Assembly (NCBI GenBank): GCA_012965075.1
Contig: DTSY01000082.1
Span: 1,308-30,708, forward strand
Length of the DNA: 29,401 bases
Source: Gammaproteobacteria bacterium
Lineage (GTDB): Bacteria > Pseudomonadota > Gammaproteobacteria > Magnimaribacterales > Magnimaribacteraceae
Direction of reading: 5' to 3'
Notes under the pieces: generated by a model
What the model saw: the letters and a program-made list of their open reading frames with translations, nothing else
The model's database searches: none
What the model was told of the DNA's origin: nothing
Position numbers and translations under genes: made by a program
Shown: piece after piece, positions 25,452-29,401 of the stretch
How the letters are laid out: every line of letters begins with the position of its first letter
How positions within the stretch are numbered: the first letter of the stretch is position 1

Positions 25452-26330
25452 CTACTCATTAAATAGATCATCAAGTTTCTTTTCAAAAGTATGATAATCG
25501 AGAACTTCATAAAGTTCATCTCTGGTTTGCATTTTATCAATTAAGGACTCTTGCGTGCCTTTCTCTAATATCTCTGAATAGACTTCTTCAGCCGCCTTGC
25601 TCATAGCCCTGAAAGCAGACAAGGGATATAAAATCATGTCTATGCCAGCTTCTTTCAATTCTTTTTTTGAGAATAAAGGAGTTTTTCCAAATTCAGTAAT
25701 ATTAGCCAGTATCGGAACATTTAAATTTTCAGAAAATTTCTTATATTGGTCAATCTCGGTTACAGCTTCCGTAAATATCGCATCTGCTCCAGCTTCAACA
25801 TAGGAAATAGCCCTATCTAGTGCAGAGTTTAATCCTTCATTGGCAATGGCATCCGTTCTAGCCATTATCATAAAATCAGAGTCAGTTTTGGCATCAACAG
25901 CAGCCTTTATTCTATTTTGCATTTCTGTTGCAGAAACAAGTTCCTTATTTGGTCTATGACCACATCTTTTCTGTTCAACCTGATCTTCGATATGAATACA
26001 TGCAGCACCTGAAGAAATCATGCTCTTGACCATTCTTGAAATATTAAAAGCGCCCCCCCATCCAGTATCAGCATCAACTATGAGTGGTAATCTACATACA
26101 TCTGTAATTCTTCCAACATCTATTAATACATCTTGTAATGTCGTTATACCCAAATCAGGAATACCCATACTGGAAGCGGCCACTCCTCCGCCAGAAAGAT
26201 AAATAGCTTTGTGACCTTTTTTTTCAGCTAAAAGTGAAGAGTAAGCATTCACAGTTCCAACAATTTGTAAGGGAACATTTTCAATAATGGCCTTTCTTAG
26301 TTTTTTTCCTTGAGAAATCTTTTTATTCAT
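25452..26330 (-). CDS. prpB: 2-Methylisocitrate lyase
   Basis: PrpB cleaves 2-methylisocitrate to pyruvate and succinate. The 292-residue TIM barrel belongs to the isocitrate-lyase/PEP-mutase superfamily. The catalytic Cys123 lies in QKRCGHRPNKE, at the same number as in E. coli PrpB, and the metal-binding DADTGWGG is at residues 87-93. The SGGGVAASSMGIPDLG segment is typical. It follows thrH by eight bases and leads into prpC. Confidence 0.96.
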   Translation of the reverse strand: MNKKISQGKKLRKAIIENVPLQIVGTVNAYSSLLAEKKGHKAIYLSGGGVAASSMGIPDLGITTLQDVLIDVGRITDVCRLPLIVDADTGWGGAFNISRMVKSMISSGAACIHIEDQVEQKRCGHRPNKELVSATEMQNRIKAAVDAKTDSDFMIMARTDAIANEGLNSALDRAISYVEAGADAIFTEAVTEIDQYKKFSENLNVPILANITEFGKTPLFSKKELKEAGIDMILYPLSAFRAMSKAAEEVYSEILEKGTQESLIDKMQTRDELYEVLDYHTFEKKLDDLFNE

Positions 26331-26338
26331 TAACTTTT

Positions 26339-26953
26339 CTAACTTAATGCAACAAACTCAGATGCATTAGAAAAAACTTTTTTTAATTCTACATAGTTCT
26401 CAACACAATTAATTTTTGGAAATTCATTCTTTATGTGCTCCGGAGCCTGGAAGAAAACTCCCAAGTCAGCTTCGGTTAACATTTGGATATCATTATAAGA
26501 ATCACCTGCAGCAAAAACTCTATACTTCAAGGCTTTCAGTGCTTGTACGACTCTTTTTTTATTTTCTTTTTGTCGCAAAGAATAACCCTTTAGCTTGTCC
26601 TCTTCAATTTTGAGATGATGGCAAATAATTGAAGGTGTGCCTAACTTTCTAATTAAAGGCCAAGCCAATTGATAAAATGAATCAGAAACAATTGTGACTT
26701 GAAAGTTATCTCTCGCCCAATCCATAAATTCCCGAGCCCCTTCGAACGGTTCTATTTTATGTACGACTGCTTGTATGTCACTTATAGAAATATCCATCGC
26801 TTCGACAAGCCCTATTCTCATATCCATTAGTTCAGAATAATCTTTAATATCTTGAGTGGTTAAATTGAATTTATCTTCTCCAGTAAATTTAGCTACTTCA
26901 GACCAAATTTCTGGGATTAACACCCCTTCCAGATCGAGACAAACATATTCCAT
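26339..26953 (-). CDS. thrH: Phosphoserine phosphatase / homoserine phosphotransferase ThrH
   Basis: ThrH is a HAD enzyme that dephosphorylates phosphoserine and, in Pseudomonas aeruginosa, can pass the phosphate to homoserine. The 204 residues match P. aeruginosa ThrH (205) closely. Motif I has the ThrH-specific DLEG form (nucleophile Asp7, Glu9 in place of the second Asp), with the conserved GVLIPEIW after it. Motif II is SDS (Ser90), the motif III lysine is near 130-133, and motif IV is AAGDSYND (Asp151, Asp155). It is the first gene of an operon with prpBCD, which is not an arrangement I know; serine or threonine metabolism would thus be co-expressed with propionate oxidation. Confidence 0.93.
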   Translation of the reverse strand: MEYVCLDLEGVLIPEIWSEVAKFTGEDKFNLTTQDIKDYSELMDMRIGLVEAMDISISDIQAVVHKIEPFEGAREFMDWARDNFQVTIVSDSFYQLAWPLIRKLGTPSIICHHLKIEEDKLKGYSLRQKENKKRVVQALKALKYRVFAAGDSYNDIQMLTEADLGVFFQAPEHIKNEFPKINCVENYVELKKVFSNASEFVALS

Positions 26954-26993
26954 AAGTTAAAATTTTTTAGTGGTAAAAAAGTTGCGAAATCGA

Positions 26994-27021
26994 ATTCTAT
27001 ACCCTTTATTAAAAATTTGAA
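26994..27021 (-). promoter_or_regulatory. Promoter candidate for thrH-prpBCD
   Basis: On the minus strand TTCAAA (27021-27016) and TAGAAT (26999-26994) are spaced by 16 bases, with TATAGA overlapping as an alternative -10. The -10 lies about 40 bases before the thrH ATG. No prpR gene or obvious activator site is seen nearby. Confidence 0.35.
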
Positions 27022-27023
27022 GT

Positions 27024-27896
27024 CTAAGGCTTAAGATTAATTACATGCCCAGTAGGTACTTCTTCGCTGGCCAGATCGCAATTCTCTTCTTGATCATCAA
27101 AGAAAATGTCCGCCTGATAGACTTTTAAAAAATCTACCTTTTGCAATCCCCCTAAAAATAAACTCTCATCGATTCTTATTTTCCATTCCCTTAAAGTTCT
27201 AATAACTCTTTCGTGAGAAGGGGCTGATCTAGCAGTAACTAAAGCTATTCTCATTGGACACTCAGATTGGGGAAATAAATTTTGAAGTCTATTTAATTCT
27301 GAAAGGAAAGGTTTAAAAGGACCCCCTAGAAGAGGTCTTTTTGCCAAAGTTTTTTCATTCTTGTCAAAAGCGTCTAAACCTTGAGAATCATAAATTTCTT
27401 GAGATTCTTCAGAAAAAATCACCGCATCTCCATCAAAGGCTATTTTGAGTTGGCTGTCTCTTGTTTTTGGTATTCCGGTAGGAATTATTCTTGCAGCTGC
27501 AACCCCACTTTGAAGAGCTAATTTACAATCTGAAAATTCTGTAGAAAGAAATAAGTGTGCACCAAAAGATTTTGCATAAGTGTGAGGACTATTACCCCCA
27601 CAAAAAGCTGCTCTTTTAATATCGAGATTATGATGTTCTATAGAATTAAAGATTCTTAAGCCTGTATCAGCTGAATTTCTACTAAGCAAAACCACCTCAA
27701 CAGATTTTTCTTGTTTTAAATGTTTGTTTAAATCTAATAATTTCGTGACCAAAGGAAAAGCCTGTCCAGGATTAAGAGCTTCATTTTCCTTTGAAATTTG
27801 ATATTCCCTATAGGCCTCTAATCCTTGTTCTTCAAAGACTTTATGGCTGTCATCAAGATCAAATAGCGCTCTAGAGGTAATACCTATTACTAACAT
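27024..27896 (-). CDS. 5'-Nucleotidase (cN-I-like, PF06189 type)
   Basis: This 290-residue protein resembles the cytosolic 5'-nucleotidase I family that dephosphorylates nucleoside monophosphates. The N-terminus SRALFDLDDSHKVFEEQGL with DALNPGQAFPLV-like continuation (NPGQAFPLVTKLL) is the family hallmark. A second conserved block is AFDGDAVIF (Asp155, Asp157), and later come LLGGPFKPFL, LVTARSAPSHERV and the acidic FFDDQEEN. It has no signal peptide, so it acts in the cytosol. It is divergent from lexA; its ATG lies 21 bases from the shared LexA operator, so SOS induction is plausible. The exact nucleotide preference cannot be read from the sequence. Confidence 0.88.
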   Translation of the reverse strand: MLVIGITSRALFDLDDSHKVFEEQGLEAYREYQISKENEALNPGQAFPLVTKLLDLNKHLKQEKSVEVVLLSRNSADTGLRIFNSIEHHNLDIKRAAFCGGNSPHTYAKSFGAHLFLSTEFSDCKLALQSGVAAARIIPTGIPKTRDSQLKIAFDGDAVIFSEESQEIYDSQGLDAFDKNEKTLAKRPLLGGPFKPFLSELNRLQNLFPQSECPMRIALVTARSAPSHERVIRTLREWKIRIDESLFLGGLQKVDFLKVYQADIFFDDQEENCDLASEEVPTGHVINLKP

Positions 27897-27900
27897 AAAT

Positions 27901-27930
27901 TTGAGTTTTCACCATTTTACTGTATATAAT
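27901..27930 (+). promoter_or_regulatory. lexA promoter
   Basis: TTGAGT (27901-27906) and a perfect TATAAT (27925-27930) are spaced by 18 bases. The -10 lies inside the LexA operator, so LexA would block its own promoter. A ribosome site GGAG follows at 27948-27951, five bases before the ATG. Confidence 0.7.
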
Positions 27931-27937
27931 TACAGTA
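27918..27937. promoter_or_regulatory. LexA (SOS) operator shared by lexA and 5'-nucleotidase gene
   Basis: TACTGTATATAATTACAGTA has the CTGT-N8-ACAG core of gammaproteobacterial LexA boxes, with the inner eight bases slightly off the perfect palindrome. It stands 19 bases before the lexA ATG and 21 bases before the ATG of the divergent nucleotidase gene, so one bound dimer could control both. Confidence 0.92.
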
Positions 27938-27956
27938 ATAAAGTTTTGGAGTACAT

Positions 27957-28556
27957 ATGAAAGACTTAACTTCACGGCAAAGAGAGATATTAGAACTTAT
28001 CAAAAGTCATTTAAAGGAAAAAGGCTTTCCTCCCACAAGAGCTGATATTTCTAGGACTCTGGGTTTTAAATCTCATAATGCCGCCGAACAACATCTAAGA
28101 GCTATTGAAAAAAAAGGTTTTATCTCAATTCTCGCAGGAGCATCAAGGGGTATTATCTTAAATGAAGAAGAAGCTGGAATTCCAGTTATTGGCCTAGTTG
28201 CAGCAGGAAACCCTATACTCGCTGAAGAAAATATAGAAAATAAACTAGAAATCCCTTCTGGTATGTTTAATCAAAAGGCAGATTTCTTGCTTAGAGTAAA
28301 AGGTGAAAGTATGAGGGATGTAGGAATAAACGAAGAAGACCTAATAGCAGTTAAAAAAACTCAAGAGTGTAAAAACGGCGACATAGTGGTAGCTAGAATT
28401 AATGATGAAGTAACGGTAAAGACATTCAGAACTTCAGGAGAAGGTGATGTTACTCTTGAGCCTGAAAATAAGGACTTTAAACCTATAAAAGTAAATCCGA
28501 AGAAAGAGGAATTTTATTTAGAAGGAATTTGTGTTGGTGTTATTAAAAGGTTTTAA
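27957..28556 (+). CDS. lexA: SOS repressor LexA
   Basis: LexA represses SOS genes until RecA filaments trigger its self-cleavage. The 199 residues align with E. coli LexA (202). The N-terminal winged-helix DNA-binding domain is seen in SRQREILELI, GFPPTRADISRTLGF and the recognition-helix region SHNAAEQHLRAIEKKG. The cleavage bond Ala83-Gly84 lies in VAAGNPILAEE. The catalytic dyad is Ser118 (VKGESMRDVG) and Lys155 (VTVKTF), each one less than E. coli 119/156. Autoregulation follows from the operator over its promoter. The other target visible in the window is umuDC. It converges on topA with a five-base gap. Confidence 0.98.
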   Translation: MKDLTSRQREILELIKSHLKEKGFPPTRADISRTLGFKSHNAAEQHLRAIEKKGFISILAGASRGIILNEEEAGIPVIGLVAAGNPILAEENIENKLEIPSGMFNQKADFLLRVKGESMRDVGINEEDLIAVKKTQECKNGDIVVARINDEVTVKTFRTSGEGDVTLEPENKDFKPIKVNPKKEEFYLEGICVGVIKRF

Positions 28557-28561
28557 GATCT

Positions 28562-29401
28562 TTAGTTTAACAATGATAAGGCGGTAGCCTCATCGACATC
28601 TTTGACTTTCATATCCTTTGGTAATTCTTTCTTTTCCCCAGCATGAACGACAAATGCCTTCCAACCTTTACTTCTTGTCCTTTGCCTTCTAATCCCTACA
28701 GCTCTTGAGTCATCAGGATGATAAGTAATGATAGGCAAATTATTCACGGCCCATTCCAAAGTTACCTCATCATCTGACATATCTTTTGGCACTGTCTTCC
28801 TTATAAGTTCGTCAGTTTCTACATAAGCTCCAAACCTGCCTTTTTTAAGAAATACTGGAACCTTGCTTGTTGGATCTAGGCCTAGATCTTTAGATTCTTC
28901 TTTAGCAACACCTTTCCCTGCCAATAATTCAACCGCCCTATTCATTCCCAAAGAAAAAATATCTTCCTCATTTTGAAGATTGGCATATTGAAAAGTTTCT
29001 TTTCCTTCTCTCTTTACTCTTACAAAAGGACCTCTTGCAAAACCTGCTTGAATCATTTCGTTAGTTTCAGGATGAAGGCCTATGTCTCTTGGCAAACTAA
29101 TCCATTTTAAAGCTTCTTCTATGGTTATATTTTCAGCAATACCATTTGATATTGTCTGCCTAATAGTTTCAGATTTGGAATCGTGAGTTTCTAAATACAT
29201 ACCTCCGCCTCTTGAAGGTTTTAAAAAAATATCTTTGCCAGATTCTGGATAGGTACCAATGGATTCTTTTGCCTTTGCATGTGCATCTACTTCTTCAAGA
29301 GTTAAAAAAGGAGGACTTTTATAATCGCATCCAGCTTCATCAAATTTAGTGCATCCTATAAATGGACCAAATCTAGGGCTGTTTTTTAGAGTCAATTCAG
29401 C
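28562..29401 (-). CDS. topA: DNA topoisomerase I, C-terminal part (5' end outside window)
   Basis: TopA relaxes negatively supercoiled DNA. Only the last 279 residues are in the window; the frame stays open to the edge, so the TTG near 29395 is an internal codon. The visible part begins in the second half of a zinc-finger-like module (LKNSPRFGPFIGC then AGCDYK). It continues with about four topoisomerase C-terminal repeats, each with a G-x-x-P core: GTYPESGKDIF, IGLHPETNE, LGLDPTSKVPVFLKKGRFGAYVE and ITYHPDDSRA. It ends with a basic RSKGWKAFV tail. This repeat-type tail is one I associate with alphaproteobacterial TopA rather than with the zinc-ribbon tail of E. coli TopA. The catalytic Toprim and Tyr domains are not seen, so the family call rests on the C-terminal modules. 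Confidence 0.88.
   Translation of the reverse strand, partial: AELTLKNSPRFGPFIGCTKFDEAGCDYKSPPFLTLEEVDAHAKAKESIGTYPESGKDIFLKPSRGGGMYLETHDSKSETIRQTISNGIAENITIEEALKWISLPRDIGLHPETNEMIQAGFARGPFVRVKREGKETFQYANLQNEEDIFSLGMNRAVELLAGKGVAKEESKDLGLDPTSKVPVFLKKGRFGAYVETDELIRKTVPKDMSDDEVTLEWAVNNLPIITYHPDDSRAVGIRRQRTRSKGWKAFVVHAGEKKELPKDMKVKDVDEATALSLLN

Noticed and set aside
29393..29395. TTG near 29395 as a start of a 277-residue protein
   Set aside because: The frame is open to the window edge and the sequence starts in the middle of a TopA zinc-finger module.
1..29401. tRNA genes, insertion sequences, CRISPR arrays or long repeats
   Set aside because: No tRNA-like cloverleaf, transposase gene, inverted-repeat ends or regularly spaced repeats were noticed; nearly all bases are coding.

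Overview
This window is a gene-dense, low-GC stretch of what is most likely a marine-type gammaproteobacterium with a compact genome. The phylum-level call rests on LpxH, a gamma-type LexA/UmuDC pair with CTGT-N8-ACAG operators, AcnB, ThrH, MiaE and the conserved leuCDB-asd-(fimV)-truA-trpFBA-accD-folC-cvpA-purF gene order of Beta/Gammaproteobacteria. A streamlined lineage such as SAR86 would fit the AT-rich composition, tiny gaps and overlapping ends, but that is inference. There are 28 protein genes (two cut by the window edges), no RNA genes, no mobile elements, no CRISPR array and no gene-free stretch longer than about 125 bases.

Left part (1-6780): the 3' part of lpxH (lipid A synthesis) converges on an unrecognised two-helix membrane protein gene. 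A 20-bp LexA operator that matches the E. coli consensus perfectly then precedes umuD-umuC (SOS mutagenic polymerase V). On the opposite strand follow a DUF1289 protein and miaE (tRNA hydroxylase), overlapping by 8 bases, and then acnB on the plus strand behind an extended -10 promoter.

Centre (6790-19984): one uninterrupted 14-gene minus-strand array, transcribed aroC-leuC-leuD-leuB-asd-(mini-fimV)-truA-trpF-trpB-trpA-accD-folC-cvpA-purF. Nearly all junctions are overlaps or gaps under 15 bases. It joins chorismate, leucine, lysine/threonine/methionine, tryptophan, fatty-acid, folate and purine synthesis with tRNA pseudouridylation. The only larger gap (48 bases, before trpF) carries a possible internal promoter. 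The usual large FimV is reduced to a 119-residue protein, and DedD is absent.

Right part (20107-29401): a two-gene plus-strand operon (HAD hydrolase, then an exported penicillin/AHL-acylase-type Ntn hydrolase) converges on a minus-strand operon thrH-prpB-prpC-prpD (methylcitrate cycle). No acnD/prpF is present here, so AcnB from the left part probably hydrates 2-methylaconitate. A cN-I-like 5'-nucleotidase gene and lexA diverge from one shared LexA operator. lexA then converges on the 3' part of topA, whose C-terminus carries repeats of the type I associate with alphaproteobacterial TopA.

The most interesting points are the putative SOS control of the 5'-nucleotidase, the perfect umuDC operator, the mini-FimV, the thrH-prp operon, the acylase operon, five convergent gene pairs with no room for terminators, and a recurring -10 plus GC-rich discriminator promoter pattern. 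I did not find convincing evidence of an entirely new multi-gene system.
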